In this document: in pieces, positions 38,516 through 48,195 of the stretch
Layout: each line of letters starts with the position of its first letter
How positions within the stretch are numbered: position 1 is the stretch's first letter
Assembly (NCBI RefSeq): GCF_000525795.1
Contig: NZ_AOCG01000013.1
Coordinates: forward strand, 1-64,000
DNA: 64,000 nucleotides
DNA from: Listeria aquatica FSL S10-1188
GTDB lineage: Bacteria; Bacillota; Bacilli; Lactobacillales; Listeriaceae
Direction: 5' to 3'
Program-made: the position numbers and the translations under genes
The notes under the pieces: model-generated
The model's database searches: none
What the model saw: only the letters and a program-made list of their open reading frames with translations
Told to the model about the DNA's origin: nothing

Positions 38516-39898
38516 TTATTCGCTTAATTCTTCGCGCTCGTTTTTGTGCACAATCCGCGATTTACGAATATAATAAACGATCAACACTCCAACAAACCAG
38601 AGTGGCGTAATAAACAACGCTACACGAGTATCTTCTGCTAGCGCTAGGACAACAAGGACAAATGCCAAGAATACTAAGATCGCATAATTCGAAAATGGAT
38701 AGAGTGGCATCTTGAATTTATTTTTCTTCGCTAGCTCGGGACGCGTCTTCCGATATTTCAAATGTGCGAGTACAGTGATACCCCAAATGAAGATAAAGCA
38801 TACTGTCGAAACACTCGTCACAAGTGTGAATACCCCTTCTGGCATGATATAGTTCAAAATAACCGCAATTAAAATAACAATCGACGAGAAGAATAGCGCA
38901 TTGGATGGTACTTTGTGTGATGTTAATTTGGTCATTCTTTTCGGCGCATTTTTCTCTTTTGCAAGTGAATAAACCATTCGACTTGTACTAAACACTGCGC
39001 TATTGCAGGCAGACGCTGCCGATGTTAAAACAACAAAATTGACAATCCCTGCCGCCGCTGTAATTCCCACCGCTGAGAATACTTGTACGAACGGACTTTC
39101 TGCAGGATTGATTGAGTTCCACGGATAGATACTCATAATGATAAGTAGTGCCCCAATATAGAAAATCAAAATCCGGACGGGAATGTTGTTGATCGCTCTT
39201 GGGATAACGTGTTCCGGATCTTCTGTTTCCCCCGCCGTCAAGCCAACTAGTTCAATCCCCACAAAGGCAAATACAACCATTTGGAAGGATAAAATAAACC
39301 CATTAGCTCCGTTCGGGAACCAACCCCCGTGGCTCCATAAATTTGTGAACGTTGATGCTCCCGCATCTGTTGAGAAGCCTTTGATAATCATGAATATGCC
39401 AATTACGATAAGTGCCAAAATGGCAATGATTTTAATTAATGCAAACCAGAATTCCATTTCTCCGAATAATTTTACAGTCGCTAAGTTCATTACAAGTAGA
39501 AGGACAAGAGCAATTAGCCCTGGTACCCATTGTGCAACATTTGGGAACCAAAATTGTGTATAAAGCCCTACTGCTGTCAGATCGGCCATTGCAATCGAAA
39601 TCCAACAGAACCAATACGTCCAGCCAGTTACAAATGCTGCCGCGTTTCCAAAATAATCTTGTACAAAATCTACAAACGAATGGTAATTTAAATTTGAGAG
39701 CAAAATTTCACCTAATGCTCGCATGATCAGAAAACAAATTGCTCCCGTAATCATATAAGCAAGTAAAATAGATGGACCAGCCAAATGAATGGATTTACCT
39801 GAACCAAGGAATAATCCTGTACCAATTGCTCCCCCAATCGCAATCAGCTGAACATGCCGGTTTTTCAAACCACGAGATAGTTCTTGTTTCTGTTCCAT
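38516..39898 (-). CDS. Amino acid permease (APC superfamily)
   Basis: A 460-aa, 12-helix AAT-family permease. The N-terminal motif LKNRHVQLIAIGGAIGTGLF is diagnostic; the sequence most resembles D-serine/D-alanine/glycine or GABA permeases, but the substrate is unsure. ATG at 39898 has GAGGGGGAAG 6 nt upstream, better than the ATG at 39916. A 440-bp upstream region carries two possible promoters and a cre-like site. In L. monocytogenes the ESX/type VII locus follows purA; here this permease takes that place. Confidence 0.92.
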   Translation of the reverse strand: MEQKQELSRGLKNRHVQLIAIGGAIGTGLFLGSGKSIHLAGPSILLAYMITGAICFLIMRALGEILLSNLNYHSFVDFVQDYFGNAAAFVTGWTYWFCWISIAMADLTAVGLYTQFWFPNVAQWVPGLIALVLLLVMNLATVKLFGEMEFWFALIKIIAILALIVIGIFMIIKGFSTDAGASTFTNLWSHGGWFPNGANGFILSFQMVVFAFVGIELVGLTAGETEDPEHVIPRAINNIPVRILIFYIGALLIIMSIYPWNSINPAESPFVQVFSAVGITAAAGIVNFVVLTSAASACNSAVFSTSRMVYSLAKEKNAPKRMTKLTSHKVPSNALFFSSIVILIAVILNYIMPEGVFTLVTSVSTVCFIFIWGITVLAHLKYRKTRPELAKKNKFKMPLYPFSNYAILVFLAFVLVVLALAEDTRVALFITPLWFVGVLIVYYIRKSRIVHKNEREELSE

Positions 39899-40334
39899 TA
39901 TGTACTTCCCCCTCATTATTCTTGGGCCTTGCTTAAACTCTTTGCTGCCTTACCAATTTAAAAAAAAAGCTTTGTCAAAACAGTTTCTTCTCTACTTTTA
40001 TCATAGCTTAAAATAGAGATTTTGCAAAATAACAAGAATGTAGTAAATTTCCCCTTTCACAATGTAAGCGCTATCAATAAAAGAATTTTACCATACTCTA
40101 TTCTTTTAATGCAATAAAAACACTTGCGATTTTTTCGACTTTATTCCTTATGAACATGACAAAATAGCTATTTATTCAGGTTTTATAAGCAAAATTTACA
40201 ATTTAATTGCAAAAATAAAACGGCTTCATTTTAATACTGATAGATTGTGAAATTTTTAATTAGCTATTATTGGGATTTATTTCCCGAGAAATAATGATAG
40301 ATTCAGAGTGGAGATAGACCAATTTTCTTTGAAC
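39899..40334. other. Upstream regulatory region of the permease gene
   Basis: No gene seen. On the minus strand it holds promoter TTGCAT-18-TAAAAT (40085-40114), a second possible promoter TTGCAA-16-TATGAT (40000-40027) and a cre-like site (40063-40076). No T-box elements recognised. Confidence 0.55.
40063..40076 (-). promoter_or_regulatory. cre-like CcpA site upstream of the permease
   Basis: On the minus strand TGATAGCGCTTACA matches the consensus TGNAANCGNWNNCA with one mismatch. It lies just downstream of the first promoter, so glucose repression of amino acid uptake is plausible. Confidence 0.6.
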
Positions 40335-40365
40335 AAAAAAGCGCCCGCAAAATAGCTGCGGACGC
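40335..40365 (-). terminator. Terminator after purA
   Basis: On the minus strand GCGTCCGCA pairs with TGCGGGCGC (one mismatch), followed by six U. Confidence 0.88.
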
Positions 40366-40378
40366 ATCTTTTTAAAGA

Positions 40379-41671
40379 TCAAGCAAGACGCCACACGCTT
40401 TTTACGACATGCGTCTGGTTTCGATCCGGACCAACGGAAAACATCGAAACTTGCACGCCAGTAAGTTGCGCGATTCGTTCCATATAATGACGAGCGTTAG
40501 CAGGAAGCTCATCTAACGATTTAACATCTGTAATATCTTCTGTCCAGCCAGGTAATTCTTCGTAAACTGGCTCACAACGTGCAAGATCTTTTAAACTCGC
40601 AGGAAACTCTGTAATTGTTTTTCCGTCAAGTTTGTATGCTACACAAATTTTAAGCGTTTCGATTCCAGTTAATACATCGAGTAAAGTAAGTGACAAATCC
40701 GTTAGCCCACTCACGCGGCGAGCATGGCGAACGACAACACTGTCGAACCAGCCTACACGGCGGGCACGTCCAGTTGTTGTTCCGTATTCATGACCGACTT
40801 CACGGATCCGTTCACCCGTTTCATCGAATAACTCAGTTGGGAATGGGCCGTCACCAACGCGAGAAGTGTAGGCTTTTGCAACTCCAACAACATGATTGAT
40901 TTTCGACGGGCCTACGCCGCTTCCGATCGTAACGCCACCAGCAATCGGGTTGCTTGAAGTTACAAACGGATAAGTTCCTTGGTCAATATCGAGCATAACG
41001 CCTTGCGCACCTTCAAATAAGACCCGTTTGCCTTCATCAAGCGCATCATTTAAAACAACCGAAGTATCGCAAACATATTCTTTAAATTCTTGACCATACT
41101 CGTAGTACTCATCCAAAATTTCTTCTAGCGAAAAACCTTCAAGTTCATAAAAACGTTCCAACAAGCGATTTTTCTCTTTCAAATTTTGCTCTAGCTTCTC
41201 TTTAAACGTTTCTTTATCTAGTAAATCAACTACGCGAATCCCAACACGAGCCGCTTTATCCATATAAGCCGGGCCAATGCCCTTTTTCGTTGTACCGATT
41301 TTATTTGCACCTTTTCGTTCTTCATCTGCTTCATCAATCCGAATGTGGTAAGGCAGAATCAAATGTGCACGGTTTGAAATCCGTAGATTCCCCGTATCGA
41401 TCCCTTTATCATGTAAATACTTCAATTCCGTGACGAGTGCTTTTGGATCAACGACCATCCCGTTTCCGATTACACTAATCTTATCCTTATAGAAAATTCC
41501 TGATGGAATCAAGTGAAGCTTGTACGTTTCACCATCAAATTTAATCGTGTGACCCGCATTGTTCCCACCTTGATAACGCGCAATCGCTTCCGCATTCTCC
41601 GACAAGAAATCCGTAATCTTACCTTTTCCTTCATCGCCCCATTGTGTTCCGACAACAACAACTGAAGACAT
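40379..41671 (-). CDS. purA: Adenylosuccinate synthetase
   Basis: A 430-aa GTP-dependent ligase that joins IMP and aspartate, the first committed step to AMP. Signature [16 protein letters not shown] at residues 8-23, NNAGHTI near 38, GIGPAYMDK near 130, and the nucleotide-binding [10 protein letters not shown] and GTTTGRARR. Normal length. RBS AGAGGTG. Clear PurR boxes and a sigma-A promoter lie upstream, so it is regulated as in Bacillus. Confidence 0.97.
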   Translation of the reverse strand: MSSVVVVGTQWGDEGKGKITDFLSENAEAIARYQGGNNAGHTIKFDGETYKLHLIPSGIFYKDKISVIGNGMVVDPKALVTELKYLHDKGIDTGNLRISNRAHLILPYHIRIDEADEERKGANKIGTTKKGIGPAYMDKAARVGIRVVDLLDKETFKEKLEQNLKEKNRLLERFYELEGFSLEEILDEYYEYGQEFKEYVCDTSVVLNDALDEGKRVLFEGAQGVMLDIDQGTYPFVTSSNPIAGGVTIGSGVGPSKINHVVGVAKAYTSRVGDGPFPTELFDETGERIREVGHEYGTTTGRARRVGWFDSVVVRHARRVSGLTDLSLTLLDVLTGIETLKICVAYKLDGKTITEFPASLKDLARCEPVYEELPGWTEDITDVKSLDELPANARHYMERIAQLTGVQVSMFSVGPDRNQTHVVKSVWRLA

Positions 41672-41730
41672 GCAAACACCTCTTTTAATAATTTAAGCCT
41701 GACTAAACAAGCTCCTTATTTCCATTCTCC

Positions 41731-41759
41731 ATTGTACCGTCTCCCTTGCTATTCGTCAA
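41731..41759 (-). promoter_or_regulatory. purA sigma-A promoter
   Basis: On the minus strand: -35 TTGACG (41754-41759), 17-bp spacer, -10 TACAAT (41731-41736), about 60 nt before the ATG. Confidence 0.75.
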
Positions 41760-41768
41760 TCAATATCA

Positions 41769-41802
41769 CGAACGATTTTTTTAGCAAGAAACTTAATGTT
41801 CG
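41769..41802. promoter_or_regulatory. PurR operator: two inverted PurBoxes
   Basis: CGAACGAT (41769-41776) and AATGTTCG (41795-41802) are inverted CGAA-type PurBoxes with the usual spacing, just upstream of the purA -35. Bacillus PurR binds such pairs and is released by PRPP. Confidence 0.75.
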
Positions 41803-41822
41803 CATTTTATAATTTATCGCCC

Positions 41823-42503
41823 TCAGTGCGCTTCCGCAAGCCTACCATCTTCAATCCGAACTACGCGATCACACAAATCAAGAACCCGCTCATCATGAGT
41901 GACCATAACAGCCGCCTTATTTTCACGTTTGACTTCCCGTGCGATCATCTCCACCACTTTCCGACCACGCTCCGAATCAAGACTCGCCGTTGGCTCGTCC
42001 GCCAAAATCACCTCCGGATCATTCATCAGCGCACGTGCAATTGCTACGCGTTGCCGTTCGCCACCAGAAAGCCGATCTGGATACTGATTCTTCCGGTGCA
42101 TAAGCCCGAGTTCCTCTAACAAACCAAGCGCACGTTTCTTCCCAACTTTTCGTTCGCCGTTTAAAACTGGAATTACAAGTAGCTGATCGAGCACCGTCAA
42201 ATAGGGGACCAGATTGGCACCTTGAAAAATAAAGCCGATTTCTTTAAGCCTTGTTTCCGTTAATTTCTTCTTGGATAAATTTGTGACTTCCTTCGCATCA
42301 ACGAATACTTGCCCCGAACTTGGCGTAAGCAGCGCTCCTGCGATGGAAAGAAATGTACTTTTGCCTGACCCAGATGGACCAACAATGGCGACAAATTCAC
42401 CTTGTCCAACCTCTAAATTCACATTTCGCAACACTTCAACCGTCGTTTCCCCATCGTGATAAAATTTCGTTACATCTTTAAAACTCAATTTTGTCGTTTG
42501 CAT
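41823..42503 (-). CDS. hrtA: ABC transporter ATP-binding protein, HrtA-like haem efflux
   Basis: A 226-aa MacB/LolD-type ATPase: Walker [11 protein letters not shown]-loop [14 protein letters not shown], signature [15 protein letters not shown], Walker [23 protein letters not shown] and the overall sequence resemble HrtA of S. aureus, which with HrtB removes toxic membrane haem. ATG at 42503 has GGGAGGG 8 nt upstream. Its start abuts the hrtB stop. Last gene of a usp / hssRS / hrtBA cluster. Confidence 0.87.
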   Translation of the reverse strand: MQTTKLSFKDVTKFYHDGETTVEVLRNVNLEVGQGEFVAIVGPSGSGKSTFLSIAGALLTPSSGQVFVDAKEVTNLSKKKLTETRLKEIGFIFQGANLVPYLTVLDQLLVIPVLNGERKVGKKRALGLLEELGLMHRKNQYPDRLSGGERQRVAIARALMNDPEVILADEPTASLDSERGRKVVEMIAREVKRENKAAVMVTHDERVLDLCDRVVRIEDGRLAEAH

Positions 42504-42504
42504 A

Positions 42505-43591
42505 TCAGTTTGCCCTCCCAATCGCTTCAAGCGCATCGACCCGAACAACGCGGCTTAATGATAATATTGAACCTAGCACAGCCATTAAAATGAATAGCCC
42601 CGAACAAAACAGTGCCGTAAGCGGACTTAAATTAAAAGGCATGCTATCAGGAAGTGCAAGCGCCATAAGAAAAGTGAGCGCATTACTAATCACTAGACTG
42701 ACAAAAGCTAGAAAAACTACTTGAAAAACAATACTTCGTGCTAAATAGCTCGTTTTTGCTCCGACAGCCTTAAGCACACCTAATTGGTTCATTTTTTGAA
42801 TCGTAATCACGTAGAAAAATGCAGCCAATACGAATGCGGCAATTACAAACAGAAATACAATCATCATAAGAAGCGAGCCTTGCTCCTCAGAGTAACCTGG
42901 AATATTTTCAAGCACTTCCTTTTCACTTGCATAAACCAGACCGTTTTGCGTAAACCCTTCACCGGACCCGTCTTGTAAAGCAACCGCATTATATGAATTT
43001 GCCCCGCTTTGTTGTAGCTTCTTAAAACTATCAAAATTAGTATAAAGAACAGGCGTATGGCTATACGTAGCATTTTTTGCGAAACCAGTAATTTCAAAAA
43101 CCGCTCCACTCATCTGATCTTTCACTTTATCTCCAAGTTTGTAGCCACTTTCTTTGAGTTTCTCGTCTGCAATCACAACATTTCCTTGGTTTTCTGCAAG
43201 CGAACTTCCAGACACTTTTTCTGGCACCAAGAAACGGCTAGGATCAATACCAAAAAAAGTCACGTCTGTTTTTTTTCGCTGCACTCGGCTTTGTGACCGT
43301 AGTCATTTGAACACCCAGCGCCGTAGCGTTCTTCCCAAATTTTTCTTCCGCTCGTTGAACCTTCTCTTCCGAAAGGCTCGAACGCGTCAAACGATTATCC
43401 GAATCTTTCTCAACTAAAAACCCCGTTGCCTTACTCGACTCAATCGCTGAACCATTATCGCTAGCAAGTCCATTTGCAAGCCCCGTCACAAATAATACGA
43501 GCCAAGCGATTAAAACCATAATCAAAACGACTAGCGAAAATTTTAATTTTGCATGTTTCAATTCCTTTAATGCTAAAAACATTCCGTTCAC
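42505..43591 (-). CDS. hrtB: ABC transporter permease, HrtB-like (frameshifted)
   Basis: About 361 aa after removing one base from the T8 run 43269-43276. MacB/FtsX-type permease: one N-terminal helix (VLIMVLIAWLVLFVTGLANG), a large extracellular domain containing YSHTPVLYTNF, and three C-terminal helices with AAFFYVITIQKMNQLGVLKA and the end RVDALEAIGRA. These match HrtB closely. HrtB captures haem in the membrane and expels it with HrtA. An HssR-like direct repeat sits directly upstream. Confidence 0.87.
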
Positions 43592-43623
43592 TCCTTTATC
43601 TTACCCTCTTACTGTAAGATACC

Positions 43624-43643
43624 AGTGTGAACAGAATGTGAAC
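43624..43643 (-). promoter_or_regulatory. HssR-type direct repeat in the hrtBA promoter
   Basis: On the minus strand GTTCACATT-CT-GTTCACACT, two 9-mers with a 2-bp spacer. The form closely resembles the direct repeat bound by HssR upstream of hrtAB in S. aureus. It lies 33-52 bp upstream of the hrtB ATG. Confidence 0.75.
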
Positions 43644-43649
43644 TTCCGA

Positions 43650-45038
43650 TTACAAATTTGCCTTTTTGAGCCAAACAATAAATTCCGTTCCAAGACCCGC
43701 TTCACTTCTGACCGCAATCGACCCGCTAAAAAGCTGGATGATCTTTTCGACAATAGATAAGCCTAATCCGCTTGATTCCCCGCTACGCAAGCGAGATTCA
43801 TCTCCCCGATAAAACCGTTCAAAGACTTTTCCAAGTTTTTCATCCGGAATTGGCTCTCCGAAATTCCAAACGCGAATTTCGACCCAATCCCCTTGCTCTT
43901 TGCTTGAAATCTCAATTGAACCATGTTCCGGCGTATACTTCACCGCATTCGAAAGCAAGTTTTGCCAAACTTGTTCGATCAATTCCGCATCCCCTTGCAC
44001 CTTAGCATCTGACAAGTCCATCGTCAGGCTAAGTTCCTTCTCCTGAATTTTCCACTCAAACATCCGGATGGCCTTCTGAATCGCTGGAGCTGGATCCACC
44101 GTTTCCTGCCCAACCATTTCCGTTTCCTTATCCAAAAACGCTAGTAAAAGCAGTTGTTTCGTTAGCCTCGAAAGCCGCGCCGTTTCCTGTGATAAAAGCG
44201 CCAAGTAAGATTTCCGTTCTTCTTCCGTAAGTTTATCCTGCGCAAGAAGTTCTGCAAAGCCGTGCATCGAAGTTAGCGGCGACTGCAATTCATGAGAAAC
44301 GTTCGCCACAAATTCCTGGCGCGCCGCATCAACTGCCGCGAGTTCATCCGTCATCTTAGTAAAAGAAGCTCCCAGTTGCCCAATTTCATCTTTGCGCTTC
44401 GTATCAAGTTTGACATCAAAATCCCCCGCCGCGATTTTTTCCGTCGCCTTCGTCAATTTGCGAATCGGCTTTGCAACCATCCGCGTACTAATAAATACCA
44501 AAACAATGCTAATGAACGCCGTAAGCACCAAAATCAATGCAAAGAAAAATCGCAACTCGCCAAATTGCGCTTCTTGATCGGGACGCACAAACAACGCTTT
44601 CGTTCCATCTTTTGTCTCAATTGGAACGCCGATGGAATTTTTTAGCTGATTGTCAAAAAAGCCCGTCACAAATAAGCCTCCATCAAATTGATCGATCCCG
44701 TGATACGTTTTTCCATCCAGCACTTGCTTAATAATGGATGGATCGAGCTTTTTCACCCTGAAATCGCCACCAAAATAGCGCTCTTCTGCCTTCCCGTCCG
44801 TCAAAAGCAACTGATAACCCATATCCCCCACTTGTTCTAGGTAGCTTGCGAGATTAAGCTCTTCATTTTTTTGATAAAAATCCGTCACCCGCTCAGTCAC
44901 TTGCGTTACCTTCGCATCATTGATCGGTTTCAACTTCCACTGATAATAAATATTTGCGAACAAGAAACCAAGGAAACTGCTTATAAACATTACTGCAAGC
45001 GTGACTGCAACGAACTTGCCATAAATCGACCTTGTCAT
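43650..45038 (-). CDS. hssS: Sensor histidine kinase, HssS-like haem sensor
   Basis: A 462-aa membrane kinase. Two helices (about 10-30 and 165-187) flank an extracellular domain with YHGIDQFDGGLFVTGFFDN, almost the same as in S. aureus HssS. Then come HAMP (ISTRMVAKPIRKLTKATEKI), H-box VANVSHELQSPL, N-box LLSNAVKYT and G-boxes GLGLSIVEKI. It senses haem-related membrane stress and phosphorylates HssR. The ATG overlaps the hssR stop (ATGA). The hrtB promoter region follows its stop. Confidence 0.9.
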   Translation of the reverse strand: MTRSIYGKFVAVTLAVMFISSFLGFLFANIYYQWKLKPINDAKVTQVTERVTDFYQKNEELNLASYLEQVGDMGYQLLLTDGKAEERYFGGDFRVKKLDPSIIKQVLDGKTYHGIDQFDGGLFVTGFFDNQLKNSIGVPIETKDGTKALFVRPDQEAQFGELRFFFALILVLTAFISIVLVFISTRMVAKPIRKLTKATEKIAAGDFDVKLDTKRKDEIGQLGASFTKMTDELAAVDAARQEFVANVSHELQSPLTSMHGFAELLAQDKLTEEERKSYLALLSQETARLSRLTKQLLLLAFLDKETEMVGQETVDPAPAIQKAIRMFEWKIQEKELSLTMDLSDAKVQGDAELIEQVWQNLLSNAVKYTPEHGSIEISSKEQGDWVEIRVWNFGEPIPDEKLGKVFERFYRGDESRLRSGESSGLGLSIVEKIIQLFSGSIAVRSEAGLGTEFIVWLKKANL

Positions 45039-45707
45039 TTAAGTTCCTCCAATTTATAACCCAAACCGCGCACAGTCGTGATTAAAATTCCGCTTTCTTG
45101 CTTAAAATGATCGCGCAACCGCTTAATATGTACATCTACTGTACGATCAGCCCCATCATAGGCTTTCCCCCCAAATTTGTTCAATCAATTCTTCCCGTGT
45201 GAAGATTCGTTCCGGGAAACTCGCAAGCTGATAGAGTAGCTCAAACTCCTTCACTGGAAGTAACCATTCTTTTCTGCCAGCTTTCACTGTATAACTTCCT
45301 TTATCAATCGTTAAATTTCCAACTTCAATCATTTTTGCACTCGCCTTCTGAAACCGGCGCAGCAACGCACGAATCCTGAAAATCAATTCCTCTGGTTCAA
45401 ACGGCTTCGTCAAATAGTCATCTGTTCCCGCTTCAAATCCCTTTTCTTTGTCCAGCAACTGATTTTTAGCAGTCAACATAATAATCGGAATATCATAAAA
45501 TGTGCGGATATGCTTCGCAAGTGAGTAACCATCTCGTTTTGGCATCATCAAATCCACGATTACAAGCTCTGCCGCATGTTCCTCAAGTAACTCCAAAGCT
45601 TCCTCTCCATCACTTGCAAGGATTGGTTCAAATCCCTCTGTGCGCACATAATGCCCCACAAGTTTTCGAATCGCCTCATCATCATCTGCAATCAACACCT
45701 TGACCAT
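45035..45707 (-). CDS. hssR: Response regulator, HssR-like (frameshifted)
   Basis: An OmpR-family regulator of about 223 aa once one base is removed from the C6 run 45167-45172. Receiver Asp in LVIVDLMMPKRDG (about residue 52); DKEKGFEAGTDDYLTKPFEP and ELIFRIRALLRRF match HssR closely. The winged-helix end (RTVDVHIKRLR, TTVRGLGYKLE) lies in the corrected frame. Its stop overlaps hssS. It should bind the direct repeat at 43624-43643. Confidence 0.9.
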
Positions 45708-45755
45708 CTATGCCATACGCCCCTTTCTTGCCTATATCTCTTCCCATTATAAACG

Positions 45756-45790
45756 AAAAAGACAAGAAAGCTCGAGAACTCTTGTCTTTT
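45756..45790 (-). terminator. Terminator after the universal stress protein gene
   Basis: On the minus strand AAAAGACAAGA pairs with TCTTGTCTTTT, followed by a U-tract. Confidence 0.8.
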
Positions 45791-45797
45791 CCTCCTA

Positions 45798-46253
45798 TTA
45801 TTTTTTTGAAATAGATTCCCGTTCCACTAAAACATCACAAGGTGCGTGGATGGTTACGTACGAAGCGACACTTCCTAAAAGCATCCGCGCAAGCCTTGAC
45901 TGACCAACCGCCCCAACTACGATCAAGTCCGGGTGAAAATCCTCTTCAGCGATCTCTACGATCCGTGCTTTCGGCGAGCCATAAACCACTTCTGCGTTTA
46001 CCTTGCTAAGTCCCATTTCCTCAGCTCGCTTTCGGTAATCCTCAAGTAATTGTTTCGAAGTTTCCGTAAATTGGTTAACCGTCGCGCCTCCGTCTGCTGC
46101 CGTAACATTTGCAAAATAAAGCGTATCGACCACATTGACAATCAAAAGTTCCGCGTGGTTGCGAAGCGCAACTTGAACTGCCTTGAAAAAAGCCGCTTCC
46201 CCGCTTTCCGACCCATCAACAGCCGTTAAAATTCGTCCATATTCTTTCATCAT
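45798..46253 (-). CDS. Universal stress protein (UspA family)
   Basis: A 151-aa UspA-fold protein. The N-terminal RILTAVDGSESGEAAF and the ATP-binding motif G-x2-G-x9-G-S in GAVGQSRLARMLLGSVASYV are clear, so it is the nucleotide-binding type. Role in stress survival; exact function unknown. RBS AAGGGGTG. It lies between dnaB and hssRS with terminators on both sides, so it is a single-gene unit. Confidence 0.92.
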   Translation of the reverse strand: MMKEYGRILTAVDGSESGEAAFFKAVQVALRNHAELLIVNVVDTLYFANVTAADGGATVNQFTETSKQLLEDYRKRAEEMGLSKVNAEVVYGSPKARIVEIAEEDFHPDLIVVGAVGQSRLARMLLGSVASYVTIHAPCDVLVERESISKK

Positions 46254-46296
46254 CAGCGTTCACCCCTTCAACTTTTGCATTCCCGCAAATCGAACT

Positions 46297-46354
46297 AAAA
46301 AAACCTATCTGTTTAAAGAGGATAAAATCGTCCTCCAGAAACAAATAGGTTTTT
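46297..46354 (-). terminator. Terminator after dnaB
   Basis: AAAAACCTAT pairs with ATAGGTTTTT, with inner pairs GTTT/AAAC and AGGA/TCCT. It lies just after the dnaB stop. Confidence 0.88.
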
Positions 46355-46356
46355 CG

Positions 46357-47724
46357 TTAAGCTCCCGGTGGCGCCATTGCATCATCATAACGCACTTCGA
46401 GATTAACAAATTTATTATATTCTTTCACAAAGGCCAGTTTCACGTCTCCAACCGGACCGTTACGCTGTTTCGCAATGATGATCTCAATCGTTCCATCATT
46501 TTCCCCTTCACGGTCATAGTAATCTTCACGATACAAAAACGCGACGATATCCGCATCTTGCTCGATCGAACCCGATTCCCGAATATCCGACATCATCGGC
46601 CGCTTATCTTGCCGTTGTTCCACACTCCGTGATAACTGCGAAAGCGCGATAACAGGAACCTCAAGTTCCCGTGCAAGCGCTTTGAGTGACCTTGAAATCT
46701 CAGAAACCTCTTGTTGTCTATTTTCGCCACTTCTACCACTACCTTGAATAAGTTGCAAATAGTCAATGACAATCATCCCGAGACCCGCTTCCTGTTTCAA
46801 ACGGCGACACTTTGAACGAATTTCATTCACACGGACACCAGGTGTATCATCAATAAAGATCCCTGAATTCGAAAGCGTGCCCATCGCAATCGTAAGCTTC
46901 TGCCAATCATCATTCGTCAGTGACCCTGTCCGCAGATTCTGCGCATTGATATTTCCTTCCGCACAAAGCATCCGCATCACAAGCTGTTCAGCCCCCATTT
47001 CGAGACTGAAAATCGCCACATTCTCATCCGTTTTCGTCGCCACATTCTGCGCGATGTTTAACGCAAAAGCCGTTTTACCAACAGATGGTCGAGCTGCCAC
47101 AATAATCAAGTCATTGCGCTGAAAACCCGCTGTCATATTGTCGAGCTCATGGAACCCCGTTGGAATCCCTGTGATATCGCCTTTACGATTATGCAGCATC
47201 TCGATATCATCATACGTCTTAACGAGAACATCTTTAATATTCTGGAACGCACCAACATTTTTCCGTTGTGACACTTCCAAAATACTTTTTTCCGCTTCAT
47301 CCATGAGCGAATCCAGCTCATCCTCGCGCGAATAACCATCCGTTGCTATCTGCGTTGCCGTTCGAATCAAACGCCGTAAAAGCGCCTTGTCCTCGATAAT
47401 ATGCGCATAATATTCAAGGTTAGCCGCCGTCGGAACAGAACCCGCCAGTTCCGTCAAATAAGGCAATCCGCCTGCATCTTCAATCCGACCACTTGCAGAA
47501 AGCGTTTCATATACCGTAAGGACATCTACCGCTTTCCCGTGATCATTCAAATCGAGCATTGTCTCAAAAATCAATTGATGCGACTGCCGGTAAAAATCCT
47601 CCGGCATTAATATTTCAGAAGCCGTAATCAGGGCATTCGGTTCAAGAAAAATGGCACCGAGAACAGCTTTTTCTGCCTCCACATTTTGTGGCGGCGTACG
47701 ATCTTGAAAAGTATCCACTGACAC
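46357..47724 (-). CDS. dnaB: Replicative DNA helicase
   Basis: A 455-aa hexameric replicative helicase (called dnaC in Bacillus and Listeria). N-terminal DnaG-binding domain (NVEAEKAVLGAIFLEPNA), Walker A ARPSVGKTAFALNIA near residue 212, Walker B MIVIDYLQLI, DnaB motif SEISRSLKALARELEVPVIA. It follows rplI with a 21-nt gap and ends the gdpP-rplI-dnaB operon. In L. monocytogenes purA follows; here a 4.5-kb haem-stress cluster intervenes. Confidence 0.97.
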   Translation of the reverse strand: MSVDTFQDRTPPQNVEAEKAVLGAIFLEPNALITASEILMPEDFYRQSHQLIFETMLDLNDHGKAVDVLTVYETLSASGRIEDAGGLPYLTELAGSVPTAANLEYYAHIIEDKALLRRLIRTATQIATDGYSREDELDSLMDEAEKSILEVSQRKNVGAFQNIKDVLVKTYDDIEMLHNRKGDITGIPTGFHELDNMTAGFQRNDLIIVAARPSVGKTAFALNIAQNVATKTDENVAIFSLEMGAEQLVMRMLCAEGNINAQNLRTGSLTNDDWQKLTIAMGTLSNSGIFIDDTPGVRVNEIRSKCRRLKQEAGLGMIVIDYLQLIQGSGRSGENRQQEVSEISRSLKALARELEVPVIALSQLSRSVEQRQDKRPMMSDIRESGSIEQDADIVAFLYREDYYDREGENDGTIEIIIAKQRNGPVGDVKLAFVKEYNKFVNLEVRYDDAMAPPGA

Positions 47725-47745
47725 TACGCTCCCTTTCCAGCTAAA

Positions 47746-48192
47746 TTATTCTTCTCCAACATGCACCTTGAGCGTCGCCATCACCTCATGATGCAATTTC
47801 ACCGGAACATTCGTATACCCAAGTGAACGAATCGCATCAGGAAGCTCTAGTTTACGCTTATCAATTTTAATACCTTCTTCTTTTTGCAGAGCTTGAGCAA
47901 TTTGTTTTGACGTAATCGAACCAAACAAGCGACCACCCTCACCAGATTTCGCTTTCAGTTCAACCGTTAGCCCTTCTAATTTCTCTTTAAGCGCCTTCGC
48001 TTCATCTAGCTCTTCTTGTGCTATCTTTTCTTCCTTTTTCTTCTGGCCGCGTAGGGCACTCATATTTTGTGAATTCGCCTCAGCCGCGTAACCATTTTTA
48101 ATCAAAAAGTTTTGCGCATACCCATCCGCAACATCTTTTATTTCGCCTTTTTTCCCTTTACCTTTTACATCTTTCAAAAAAATAACTTTCAT
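47746..48192 (-). CDS. rplI: 50S ribosomal protein L9
   Basis: A 148-aa L9. The N-terminal [20 protein letters not shown] and the long connecting helix with [12 protein letters not shown] lead to the C-terminal rRNA-binding domain ([14 protein letters not shown]). It lies 4 nt after the gdpP stop, as in other Bacilli. Confidence 0.98.
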   Translation of the reverse strand: MKVIFLKDVKGKGKKGEIKDVADGYAQNFLIKNGYAAEANSQNMSALRGQKKKEEKIAQEELDEAKALKEKLEGLTVELKAKSGEGGRLFGSITSKQIAQALQKEEGIKIDKRKLELPDAIRSLGYTNVPVKLHHEVMATLKVHVGEE

Positions 48193-48195
48193 ACC

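Noticed and set aside
39899-40334. T-box or riboswitch in the long permease leader
   Set aside because: I could not find T-box or known aptamer elements; only promoters and a cre-like site.
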